The position numbers and the translations under genes are program-made. From contig NZ_SRXN01000012.1 in the NCBI RefSeq assembly GCF_004827385.1, positions 62,001 to 126,000 on the forward strand: a stretch of 64,000 nucleotides of DNA, given 5' to 3'. This stretch comes from Ensifer sp. MPMI2T. Its GTDB lineage: Bacteria; Pseudomonadota; Alphaproteobacteria; Rhizobiales; Rhizobiaceae. The notes under the pieces were generated by a model. That model did not search any database, was not told where the DNA came from, and was given only the letters and a program-made list of their open reading frames with translations. Numbering within the stretch: the first letter of the stretch is position 1; the number at the start of each line of letters is the position of its first letter. Shown piece by piece: positions 26,163 through 36,400 of the stretch.

Positions 26163-26882
26163 GTGAACTTCTCTCGTCCGCTCGTTCCAGCTACGCTTGT
26201 GCAGCGTTACAAGCGCTTTCTTTTTGACGCTGTTCTCACCGATGGAACGAGGATTACCGGCTCGTGCCCGAACACCGGCTCGATGCGCGGATTGACCACC
26301 CCGGGTTCGCCGATTTGGCTTTCGGAGCACGACAGCACGACGCGGAAATACCGCCATATGCTGGAGATCGTCGAGGCGGACGGAACGCTCGTCGGCATCA
26401 ACACCGGACTGCCGAACCGGCTTGCCGAGGAAGCGATCGCTGCCGGACTCGTCAGCGACCTTCATACCTACCAGATGGTTCGGCGCGAGCAGAAATACGG
26501 CCGCAACTCCCGGATAGACATCCTTCTCAGCGACCCAGCGAAGGGTCTTGCCTATGTGGAAGTGAAAAACGTCCACTTCAGCCGCGACTGCGGCCTCGCC
26601 GAATTCCCCGATAGCCCGACCGCGCGCGGCGCCAAGCACCTCGAGGAACTCGGCGACATGGTGGAAAACGGCCATCGCGCCATCATGCTCTACCTTGTCC
26701 AAAGACACGATTGCGATGCCTTCCGGATATGCCGCGAACTCGATCCGGTCTATGCTCGTGCATTCGAACGCGCTGCGATACGCGGCGTCGAGGCTTATGC
26801 CATCAAATGCGCCATATCGCCCTCGCAAATAGTACCGACGGCGGCGATGGCAGTGGACGAACGCGCTCTCGCTGATTTATGA
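26163..26882 (+). CDS. sfsA: SfsA family DNA-binding/sugar fermentation stimulation protein
   Basis: A 239-residue SfsA protein. The OB-fold-like start ([16 protein letters not shown]) is followed by the conserved [37 protein letters not shown] and [12 protein letters not shown] blocks and by [18 protein letters not shown]. The E-V-K motif resembles a PD-(D/E)XK nuclease-like site. SfsA has been linked to DNA binding and sugar metabolism; its biochemical role is unresolved. GTG start at 26163, directly after phaC, and 29 bp before map. Confidence 0.93.
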   Translation: MNFSRPLVPATLVQRYKRFLFDAVLTDGTRITGSCPNTGSMRGLTTPGSPIWLSEHDSTTRKYRHMLEIVEADGTLVGINTGLPNRLAEEAIAAGLVSDLHTYQMVRREQKYGRNSRIDILLSDPAKGLAYVEVKNVHFSRDCGLAEFPDSPTARGAKHLEELGDMVENGHRAIMLYLVQRHDCDAFRICRELDPVYARAFERAAIRGVEAYAIKCAISPSQIVPTAAMAVDERALADL

Positions 26883-26911
26883 CATGCGCTTGAAACAATG
26901 AAAGTTCTGTA

Positions 26912-27751
26912 ATGGTAACTTATATCGAGGCCGGCGCTGCCCCCTACAAGAACACCGGCGTCATCCGTCTTTACGGGCCGGATGGCTTCGAAGGCATGCG
27001 CAAGGCCTGTCAGGTGACTGCGCGTTGCCTGGATGAACTCGTGACCCGCGTACGGCCAGGCGTAACGACTGAAGAGATCGATCGCTTCGTCTTCGAATTC
27101 GGCATGGACCACGGCGCGCTTCCCGCCACGCTGAACTATCGCGGCTATACGAAATCGTCGTGCACATCGATCAACCACGTCGTCTGTCATGGTATTCCGA
27201 ACGAGAAGCCTCTGCGCGAGGGCGACATCGTCAATATCGACGTCACCTACGTCGTGGATGGCTGGCATGGCGATTCCAGCCGCATGTATCCGGTCGGCGA
27301 GGTCAAGCGTGCCGCAGAACGACTGCTCGATGTCACGCACGAATGCCTGATGCGCGGCATCGCGGCTGTGCGCCCCGGCGCGCGCACCGGCGCGATCGGC
27401 GAGGCCATCCAGGCTTATGCAGAATCCGAACGCTGTTCGGTGGTGCGCGACTTTTGCGGCCACGGCGTCGGTCGGCTGTTCCACGACGCTCCGAACATCT
27501 TGCACTATGGTCGCGCCAATGAAGGTCCCGAACTGCGCGAGGGCATGATCTTTACGATCGAGCCGATGATCAATCTGGGTCGGCCGCACGTGAAGGTTCT
27601 TTCGGATGGCTGGACTGCCGTCACGCGCGACCGTTCGCTTTCGGCACAATACGAACACACGATCGGCGTCACTGCGGACGGCTGCGAAATCTTCACGCTT
27701 TCGCCAGCCGGCCTGTTCAAGCCCGGCATTGCTGCGGTAGGCAACGCGTGA
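26912..27751 (+). CDS. map: Methionine aminopeptidase type I
   Basis: A 279-residue type I methionine aminopeptidase that removes N-terminal Met in the cytoplasm. The metal ligands are all visible: Asp in [11 protein letters not shown], Asp in WHGDSSRM, His in [12 protein letters not shown], Glu in FTIEPM and Glu in [28 protein letters not shown] holds the active-site His. Clean ATG at 26912. Its TGA overlaps the GTG start of radC (GTGA), so the two are translationally coupled. Confidence 0.95.
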   Translation: MVTYIEAGAAPYKNTGVIRLYGPDGFEGMRKACQVTARCLDELVTRVRPGVTTEEIDRFVFEFGMDHGALPATLNYRGYTKSSCTSINHVVCHGIPNEKPLREGDIVNIDVTYVVDGWHGDSSRMYPVGEVKRAAERLLDVTHECLMRGIAAVRPGARTGAIGEAIQAYAESERCSVVRDFCGHGVGRLFHDAPNILHYGRANEGPELREGMIFTIEPMINLGRPHVKVLSDGWTAVTRDRSLSAQYEHTIGVTADGCEIFTLSPAGLFKPGIAAVGNA

Positions 27752-28395
27752 CGAGAACCCCGCCCCTCTCCGAAGGCGAACTGCAGCCGACGGACGAGCG
27801 GCAGTTCTTTGCACAGCAAAAGCCGCGCGTCAGCGACGCCGAAGTAAACTCTGCTCCTCCCGCGGAAGCACACTATCACGGCCATCGCGATCGCCTGCGC
27901 GACCGTTACCGTGAACATGGCGATGCAGCGCTCGCGGATTACGAGGTGCTGGAACTCATCCTGTTCAGACTGATCCCTCGTCGCGATACGAAGCCGATCG
28001 CCAAAGCGCTGCTCGCCCGCTTCGGAACGCTCGCAGGCGTTTTCGGCGCGCCGCTCAATCTGTTGCAGGAGGTCAAGGGTGTTGGCGAGTCGGTCGCGCT
28101 TGATCTCAAGCTCATCGCCACCGCCAGCCATCGGATGCTGAAGAGCGAGTTGCGCGACAAGCAGGTCCTGTCATCCTGGAGCGCCGTCATCGACTATTGC
28201 CATGCAGCGATGGCGCATGAGACCAAGGAGCAGTTTCGCATCCTCTTCCTAGACAAGCGCAACGTGCTGATTGCTGACGAAGTCCAGCAGAGAGGCACGA
28301 TCGACCACACGCCGGTCTATCCCCGCGAGGTGATCAAGCGCGCACTTGAGCTCTCCGCAACAGCGCTGATCCTGGTGCACAACCATCCCACTTAG
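27748..28395 (+). pseudogene. radC: radC, 3' end displaced by island integration
   Basis: 215 residues of RadC: a helix-hairpin-helix part ([19 protein letters not shown]) and most of the JAB/MPN metalloprotease-like domain. The frame stops right after LILVHNHPT, where intact RadC continues with SGDP and further conserved residues. The zinc motif is therefore cut between its His pair and the downstream Asp. The break coincides with the attachment core of the first island. The GTG start overlaps the map stop. The remaining codons are expected beyond the second island, outside this window. The truncated protein may still be made but should lack metal-dependent activity. Confidence 0.9.
28376..28392. 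other. Attachment core at the radC/island 1 junction
   Basis: The 17-bp core TGCACAACCATCCCACT encodes the V-HNHP part of radC. The same core with one change (C for T at position 11) recurs at 52127-52143, so this is the left end of island 1. Confidence 0.85.
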
Positions 28396-28403
28396 CCTAC
28401 TCT

Positions 28404-28421
28404 CATCACGCTGGATCACGT
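28404..28421. repeat. Integrase arm-type sites, island 1 left arm
   Basis: CATCACGC (28404-28411) and GATCACGT (28414-28421) repeat with a 10-bp period next to the core. The motif recurs at 52155-52172 and, inverted, at 52101-52128, as expected for arm sites of a tyrosine integrase. Confidence 0.55.
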
Positions 28422-28577
28422 TCAAGCACGTTGAAACATAATGGTTTTTCAGGCTTGCGGACCGGCGGCGGCTTTGGCAAACTGGGGGCTGTTTAAGGGG
28501 TAGCGGATGGCCTCCAGATCCCGAGCACCGATCCCTATTTCCTCGACCGATCCCAGTTGCCGAGAAGGGAGAACGCC

Positions 28578-29819
28578 GTGCCAAGCTTGACCGATTCTGC
28601 CATCCGACAAGCGCTGAAGCGCGTGGAGAGCAACCGGAAGCAGGAGAACCTGGCGGATGGTGAAGGCCGCGGAACCGGCCGCCTGATCCTGGTTCTCAAA
28701 CCGATGCCGAAGCGGGTGACGGCCGACTGGATGGCCCAGCAATGGCGCGACGGAAAGCGAACCAAGAAAAAGCTCGGGGCCTATCCGTCAATGTCCCTCG
28801 CCCAGGCGCGGGAGATCTTCAAGCGCGACTTCGCCGACGTCATCCAGAAGGGCCGCAGCATCAAGATCGCGACTGATACTCGACCAGGGACAGTCGCCCA
28901 TCTCTTCGAAGGTTACGTTGCATCGCTGAAGGCAGCCGGCAAGTCGTCCTGGAAAGAGACGGAAAAAGGCCTCAACAAGATCGCCGACACGCTTGGACGC
29001 AATCGCCTTGCTCGCGAGATCGAGTCGGAGGAAGTGGTCGAGCTGATCCGACCAATCTACGAGCGCGGCGCTCGATCGATGGCGGACCATGTCCGAGGCT
29101 ACATTCATGCCGCCTACAGCTGGGGAATGAAGTCCGACAACGACTATCGCAACACCTCCCCTCGCCGGTTCCGCATTCCCTACAATCCTGCTTCGGGTAT
29201 TCCGACCGAACCCAAGGTCCAGGGAACTCGCTGGCTTAGCGAAGATGAGTTCGTGCGGCTCTATCGCTGGCTTGAATGCCCGGACACCCCTGTTCATCCT
29301 TCCTACCCCCGCGCTGTGCAGCTCATCATGCTGACAGGCCAGCGCGTCGAGGAAATCGCTCGCCTGCATGTCGACCAGTGGGATGCGAAGGAGCGGATCA
29401 TTGACTGGTCGAAGACCAAGAACCTTCAGCCACATGCTGTCCCGGTTCCCTCTCTTGCGGCCGAGCTGATCGAGTCGATCAAGCCGAACGAGCACGGGTG
29501 GTTCTTCCCTTCGGCAAAAGACCCCTCGAAGCCTGTAAGCCACGCAACGCTTTACAGCTTCGTCTGGCGCCAGCGCGATCGGGGTGTCATCCCCCACGCC
29601 ACGAACCGCGATCTACGTCGGACATTCAAGACCCTCGCCGGCAAGGCAGGCGTCTCCAAAGAGATCCGCGACCGTCTTCAGAACCATGCGCTGCAGGACG
29701 TCAGCTCGAAGAATTACGACCGCTGGAACTACATGCCAGAGAAGCGAGCCGGCATGACGAAGTGGGATAAGTTCGTGCGAGCGATGCTCGAAAAGAAAAG
29801 GCTGAAGATTATAGCCTGA
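28578..29819 (+). CDS. Tyrosine-type site-specific integrase, island 1
   Basis: A 413-residue P4-like tyrosine recombinase. The N-terminal arm-binding domain reads GRLILVLKPMPKRVTADWMA and KKLGAYPSMSLAQAREIF; a SAM-like core-binding domain follows (about residues 105-200). The catalytic part has the first Arg in LTGQRVEEIARLH, RDLRRTFKTLAG (second Arg), QNHALQDVS (His) and the nucleophile Tyr in SSKNYDRWNY. The GTG at 28578 has AAGGGAG upstream and matches the start of the sister integrase at 52342. The two are alike without gaps at roughly 85% by eye, so they should recognise the same radC target. It presumably integrated island 1. Confidence 0.93.
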   Translation: MPSLTDSAIRQALKRVESNRKQENLADGEGRGTGRLILVLKPMPKRVTADWMAQQWRDGKRTKKKLGAYPSMSLAQAREIFKRDFADVIQKGRSIKIATDTRPGTVAHLFEGYVASLKAAGKSSWKETEKGLNKIADTLGRNRLAREIESEEVVELIRPIYERGARSMADHVRGYIHAAYSWGMKSDNDYRNTSPRRFRIPYNPASGIPTEPKVQGTRWLSEDEFVRLYRWLECPDTPVHPSYPRAVQLIMLTGQRVEEIARLHVDQWDAKERIIDWSKTKNLQPHAVPVPSLAAELIESIKPNEHGWFFPSAKDPSKPVSHATLYSFVWRQRDRGVIPHATNRDLRRTFKTLAGKAGVSKEIRDRLQNHALQDVSSKNYDRWNYMPEKRAGMTKWDKFVRAMLEKKRLKIIA

Positions 29820-30489
29820 ATTTAGCTATTTCCGATGGTTGACGGGACTTTTTGAACCAATTACTTCAGCACGCCGATTTCGTCCGCCACAGCCGTCAGT
29901 ACTTGAAGCAATGCTCGCGATGCCACTGAAGAAACTGGGGATGAAGCCTCTCGATTACCTATTTGGCACAATCGTCCTGCAAGGCCAATTGAGCACCTTG
30001 GAGGTGGACATTGCTTCGAATCCGCTGAATACCACGAGTCGACTCTCTGCCGGCATTAGGCGCAAGCATGTAAATCGGCTGGATCAGAGCCCGGAACACC
30101 CATTGCTGCCCAGGCGCGTTTGCCGAACTTGCGGTTGGCGTGCTCAATGCCACGCGACCTACGGCTCCCCATGATCGTCGTGGTTTGCGATTCTAGGAAG
30201 CTTCCGATGAACGAGGAGATCAGAAAAAGATCTTGACCCTATTGATCAACACCAAGTCATGACCATACCTCCCGAAGGCAAACTGTGGACGTGGTGCATT
30301 CGTGTGGATGGTTACAGCGCTCGCGACACCCGACATCAGACTGCGGACACCGCATCCACTGGCGTTCCTATCGCTGCAAGGAACAGCGGAGAGACAAAAC
30401 TAAAATCCTCAGCCGGCCCCGGACATAATTGACTGCAGTTGATTTTCGGCGCAACTTGTAAGAGCAATACTCACTTACAGGGGGGCAAG
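29820..30489. other. Non-coding stretch between integrase and RHS gene
   Basis: 670 bp in which I find no supported gene on either strand; the open frames are short and have shadow-like composition. The right end carries GGGGGG just before the GTG of the RHS gene, and the promoter of that gene should lie in the AT-richer part around 30390-30470. Confidence 0.4.
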
Positions 30490-33400
30490 GTGAAGTATTC
30501 TCGCTGGGCATTAGCATGCTTCGTGCTGCTTCTTTCAAGCGTACGAAGCTTTTCAGAGACAGTTCCTGGCACGGTTGAAGGTCAGTTGAATGTCAACTTG
30601 ACTGGTTCAGCTGCCTATACCATCCCATTAGATTTGCCGTCCGGCGCCGCCGGGATGACCCCGAAGTTACTTCTGACCTACGATAGCAATTCCGGTCCAG
30701 GTCAGGTCGGATTAGGTTGGTCGATCGCAGGCATCTCCGCAATTACTCGTATCAATCGAACCTATTTCATTGATAAGCGACCAGGTGTTGTCGACTTCGA
30801 CGATCCATCGGACGGATATCCGTCAGACGCACTGTCACTCGATGGCGCCCGCCTGGTTCGAGCACCTGAAGGCGGAGCCTTTCTGGCAAAGTCGATAGAC
30901 GATCAAACCCGCGTCTGGCCCAATGGCGCCGGATTTACCGCCAAGACCAAGGCGGGCCTGACACTGCATTTCGGCGAAGGCACGAGCTCCCGCATTCTGA
31001 CTGCCGGCGGGAAGGTAAAAACTTGGGCTCTGAGCCGGATCGAAGATACGTTCGGAAATCAGATCGTCTTTATTTATCTGCAGCGTGACGGCGACTGGGG
31101 CGTCACTAAAATCTTCTGGACTGTACCGAAGGGCAGTCTTTCTCCAGCTGACCTGTATGATGAGAGCCTTCTGAGGGCCAACGCACATGCGAGGCTCGAA
31201 GTTGCCTACGAATCCGGCACGGCTGTCTACTCGATCGGTTATCTGGGGGGCGAGAAGTCATCTCGAAGTCTTTTGGCCAAGCAGATCGTGTCCTTTGTCG
31301 GCTCTTCGGAGTTCCGCCGATATGAGTTTGGCTACGAACCTATAGCGCGCTTCGGTGGACGAAGGCTTGTTTCGATCGAGGAATTCGCTGCAGAAGTGGG
31401 CGGACCACGACTGGCTTACCCGAAATCGACCTTCACCTACACCGACTTCAACCCACAATGGAACCAGTCCTCGGGTTATGAGCTCCCGGCCGACTTTGGG
31501 TCCTACCGGTCTCTCAAGTCTGGCTACCGGATGGTCGACCTTGATGGGGACGGCGATAGGGATCTTCTCTATTCGGCCTACGTAGACGGCCGGAGCTTTC
31601 GTAGAGCATTCCGACAAGAGGCCCAGCAATGGGTTGCTTTCGGGAATCTGACGCCGCCTCTCGATTTTTCGGCGGATACAGATGAGACTGATGCCGTTTT
31701 CTTCTTCGACACTGACGGCGATAAAAAACCAGAACTCTTTTCGAGTAAGAAGATCAGCGGCAAACACCTGGCGAGCGCGCATGTTCAGGACAACGAAAAC
31801 TGGAAGGATGCAGAAGATCTAGCGCCACCATTTGTCCTTGTCGAGGAGCGGAATCGAGTGCTTCGGACGCTTGCGACGGTCTGGGAAGGGAAGTCGCGGC
31901 TGTTGGCATGGGATGTCCAGGGCGGGGTTAAAGCCTGGACCGTCGAACAGGGAAAATGGACCGAGAGCGAGGTTTCCGGCTATCCAGACACGACTATGCC
32001 ATCCGACATATTTGACGGCGACTTCGACTGCGACGGCAAGGCGGATGTTGCGACCGTATCGTTCGATAAACGGTCGGTGCGTTTCATGCGAAAGGACTCG
32101 GGCGGTCAGCTCGAACTTAAACCCCTAGCATTATTTGATGCAGCAAACGAAATCGCCGCCGTCAAGCAGGTAACAAACGGTGGCTGCAGCAATCTGGCAC
32201 TTGTCATGCTCACCAAACCGGGAATTTCGATTATCGGCGTTGGCACAGGTGGAACGATCGTCGAGCGGGTCTTGCCCGCCCCCGAGTCCCAACTCAGTGA
32301 CTTTAAGGACGTTTTCCCCATCGATCTTGAGGGGCAGGGAGAGCAAAGCGTAGCACTGCTATTGGATCGCGGCACTGTTGGGCCGAATATCACGTTTTAC
32401 AGATTTGATCCGGGGTCGAAAGACTGGAACTACGACCCTGCGCTCGACTATGTGCCGAGCAGCGCGGAGAGCGTTATTGACGAAGCCTATCTGGTCGCAG
32501 TCGAAGATGTGAACGACGACAAGCGCGATGATTTCCTCTTATTACCGGGACAAAGCGGCATAACGACCAAAGCTCTGGTCAACGACGGTGGCGTCACCTT
32601 TAAGATGGCTGTCCCGGCGGTTCCGCCCATCGAATTTGCTCGCGAGGAAAAAGCCGGCGCGAGTCCGCAATTCGTCGATCTGAATGCCGATGGGCTAACG
32701 GACGTCGTCGGCTATCACGTGGACAAAGACAACAATCAGGTCCTCAACACCGCCCAGGTTAACACAAGCAGTGGATGGATCGGCGTTGATGGATTGAAAC
32801 TACCCAAGCCCCTCACCCATGAAAAAGGCGGGGCTTCCGGAGCATTCGTCGATTTCAACTCCGATGGGATTGCAGACTTCATCTATGCCTATGGCGACCC
32901 GAAAGACTGGGGTGCCTGGACGATCAGGTTTGATAACGAAGGGAACGCCACAGCGTGGGTGCCAACGCCCGGATATGCCCTTCCAGCTGAAGCAAGACTG
33001 TCCGATCAGGAGGCTGGCGACTTGGGCGTCCGCTTCATGGACCTCAACGGTGACGGGCGGGTTGATATCGTCATCGCGCGTTATGAAGCCAATCGGTCGT
33101 TCTTTCGGCGCGCGTTTCTCAACACTGGGACTGGATGGACAGCCGCGCCCACCGCGTTTTTGCCACCAGTCCCTTTCGTGTCGAGAAACAGGGCTGAGAT
33201 CTGGTATGAGACGAAGGTCTTACAGGGCGACTACTACCGCGATCTCCGCATTTCGACAGGAGACGTGAATGGCGACGGACTTACCGACATATTGTTTCGA
33301 TATGGACATTTGGCGAAATCCGGCACTGGCGCATTATTCTCCGCCACACCCGGGAAAGCCTGGTGCCTCAACAAGGACAAAACCGTTCCGGCCGAAAAGC

Positions 33401-36400
33401 CGGGCTTGCCGGCCGAGATCATACCGCATCCAATCCCGACGGCCACCGAATGCGCAGGGCTTTATCTTTCAACGGGAAACGGCTGGCGTGCTGCGGCTGA
33501 CCCTTACTTCCCGCCAATCAAGCTGGATGTGTCGATCCGCGAGGAAAACGCTTCGGTTGACGTCGCAGATATCAACGGCGACGGGCTGCTCGACATCGTC
33601 CCTGCCCGATTGGTTGGCTCAACGAACGCCTATCCTGCCTATCTCAACACTGGCAGTTCGTGGGCTGCGGACGCAAATTTTGCGGTCCCGTCAGGAGCGC
33701 TGTCGGCCGATAAGAAGCTGACGAGCCACCGTATCATGGACATTAATGGCGACGGGCTACTTGACATCGCCTATCACAGACCTGGACCTCAGAGGGGTTC
33801 TTTCGTCAACACGGGAACCGGATGGCTACAGGCGGTCGATAGTTTTGCGCCTCCGGATGCATTTATCAATGAAAAGGGCGAAGACCAGGGTGTGCGACTG
33901 ATCGATGTCGACGGCAACGGTTTGCCGGACGCGCTGCGGAGCTACCGCAACAAGGCGGGAGACTTGATTCAAACGGCCTATCTCAACACCGGCGACCCAT
34001 CGCTACCTTCCCAGGCCGTCGAGAGCAGGGCGGACATGCTGAAGTCTGTCGCCAACGGCATGGGTCTGGTCACGACACTCAACTACCGATCGCTGATCAG
34101 CCCCAGGATTTCGGCTTTGATCAGTGAGGACGACTTCTATACGCCCAGTCCGATTCCTCAGTTCCCCACGATAAGCCACGTGCCGACGATGTATGCCGTC
34201 CAGCAAATGGCCTATATCGACAGCGATGGAAGCGAAATAGCCACCCAATACAAATACAAGGGTTTTCGGTTCGATGTGCCCGCCGCAACCGTTCTGGGCT
34301 TCGAGGAACGGACTGCAAGGAATTTCGTGAACGGTGTCGCCAGCGGCGTCGTTGAAACAGTCGAGTTGTACCAGGACTATTTCCGCAACGGTCGCAGCAG
34401 GCGTGAAGCTGCGGTCATAGACCAAGTGGCGGTTTCCGAAATCATCAACACCTATCAGGTAGTTGAAACAGCCGCAGCGAGTTGGCCGAAGCGCTTGGTG
34501 CTGAATAGTACCGTCACCGCTAATCACGACCTGAACGGTAAAAGCACCGGTCTAACGACGCAAAAGTTTGTCTACGACGTCCATGATAACGCGTCTCAGA
34601 CCTGCGTCGAATACGGGGATGGATCTCGAACTCTCACGAAGAACATTTACGACAATTCCCCCGACCTGGTCGCCCCAGATGTCCTTTTCCTCGGACGGCT
34701 CGTTCAAGCTGAAATCTCCCAGTTCAGAACCACCGCGCCCGTTGCGTGCGACGACTTGCTTGAGGGCGCAACTGGTGTCTTGCCAAGCGAGGTCGTAACG
34801 AATTCCGCAGGCTTCACCTATGACATCAAACGGGATGCCAAAGGAAAGTTTGATCCGACGAGTACAGGAATTCTAAAGCAGGAGATCGCGAATCTTGGCC
34901 ACCCATTGGCGGTGACCAAGTCCTACGAGCATGATCGCTTTGGCAATGTCATCACCGAGACGGCGACGACGAAGGATCTGCCGGCTCGCCGGACACTCAC
35001 ACAATACGATCCCATGGGACGTTTCAAGATTAGCGAAACCAATGCGCTTGGCCATCGCGTCACCTACGAGCATTCATCCTTGCTTGGAGTCGCGATTAAA
35101 ATGACGGATGCGAACGATGTATCGGCGGAGAGCCAATATGATGGTTTTGGCCGGCTAACTGCAACAATTTCTCCAACAGGTCTGAAATCCGCCGATCTCC
35201 AGCGGTTTACGTCAGGCCCCAATGTGTCGGGCCGCGAAGTGGCTTTTGAGCAGATCCAGAAGGTTGGCGATCTGCCGGAAATCAAAAGCTATTTCGACTA
35301 TCAAGGTCGCGTCTTGCGTACGGAAAAGGCCGGTAAAAGCAAAGGTGCCATACGGAGGGTTTTCCAGGATTCCAAATATGACGCGCGTGGGCGCGCATCT
35401 GCCATAACGCTTCCCTATTTCGAAGGAGAGACGGTCTACGAGGGCGTAACAGAGTTTGACAATCTTGACCGGCCAACCCGCACCATCGCTCCGGATGGTG
35501 CTGTTACACAGACAATCTATGACGGCCTGCTGACAACCTTGAAAGACGCCAACGGTAAGCTGTTGATCAAGCGGGTCAACGAAAAAGGGCTTACCGTTGA
35601 GACTACTGACAATCTGAAAGGTCTGCTGAGGTTTGAATATGGGGCCGGTGACCGCGTCTTGAGGACAGTCCAGCCGGATGGCCTCGTGCTGGTTCACGAA
35701 TATGATCAGGTCGGCAACAAAGTTCGTTCGAGCGATCCCGACCTTGGTCGGTGGGAGTACGCGTTCAACGGATTCGGAGAAATCGTCTGGCAGCGTGATG
35801 CGAAGGGCCAAATCACCACCGTCGAATATGATCTGCTCGGACGGCCGACTTATAGGCACATGCCTGACAAGCTGGATGAGTTCACCTACGACAAAGCTGC
35901 CTTTGGAGTTGGCAAACCAAGTGCTGTCAGCTCGTCTGACGGTTACGAGGAGCGCTTCACCTACGATGGCAAAGGGCGCCTCAGTCGAAAGGCCACTCGA
36001 GTTACGGGCGAGTTGTTCTCAACCTCAGTCACATATGATCGTTACGACCGGATCGTGCAGACCTACTACCCAGGCAATTATGTCGTTACCAATGAGTATG
36101 ATGAATTCGGATACCTTTCGCAGGTTCGCGCTAACGACCCGCTGAAGCCCTTTGGTGACCAGCACAAGACCTTCTGGCAAGCTGGCGAGCGAGATCAATA
36201 TGGACGGATTGTTTCTGAGCGGCTCGGTAACGGCGCCACATCGATTTATACCTTTGACCCGCTGAAGGGGAACCTAAGCCATATCTCGTCCGGAACCGAC
36301 GATGAGAACATAGCCGATATTCACCTCGAATACGACCTCGTCGGCAATCTTCTGTCCAAGGATCATAGGACTGAGAAGAGAAAGGAGGAATTCTCATACG

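Noticed and set aside
29839..30174. A 111-codon ORF after the island 1 integrase
   Set aside because: No ribosome site or recognisable motif, and shadow-like composition.
31530..33960. Repeated DNA in the FG-GAP part of the RHS gene as a tandem repeat or CRISPR-like array
   Set aside because: The repeats are protein-level D-D-DG--D motifs with irregular spacing and differing codons, not DNA repeats with spacers.
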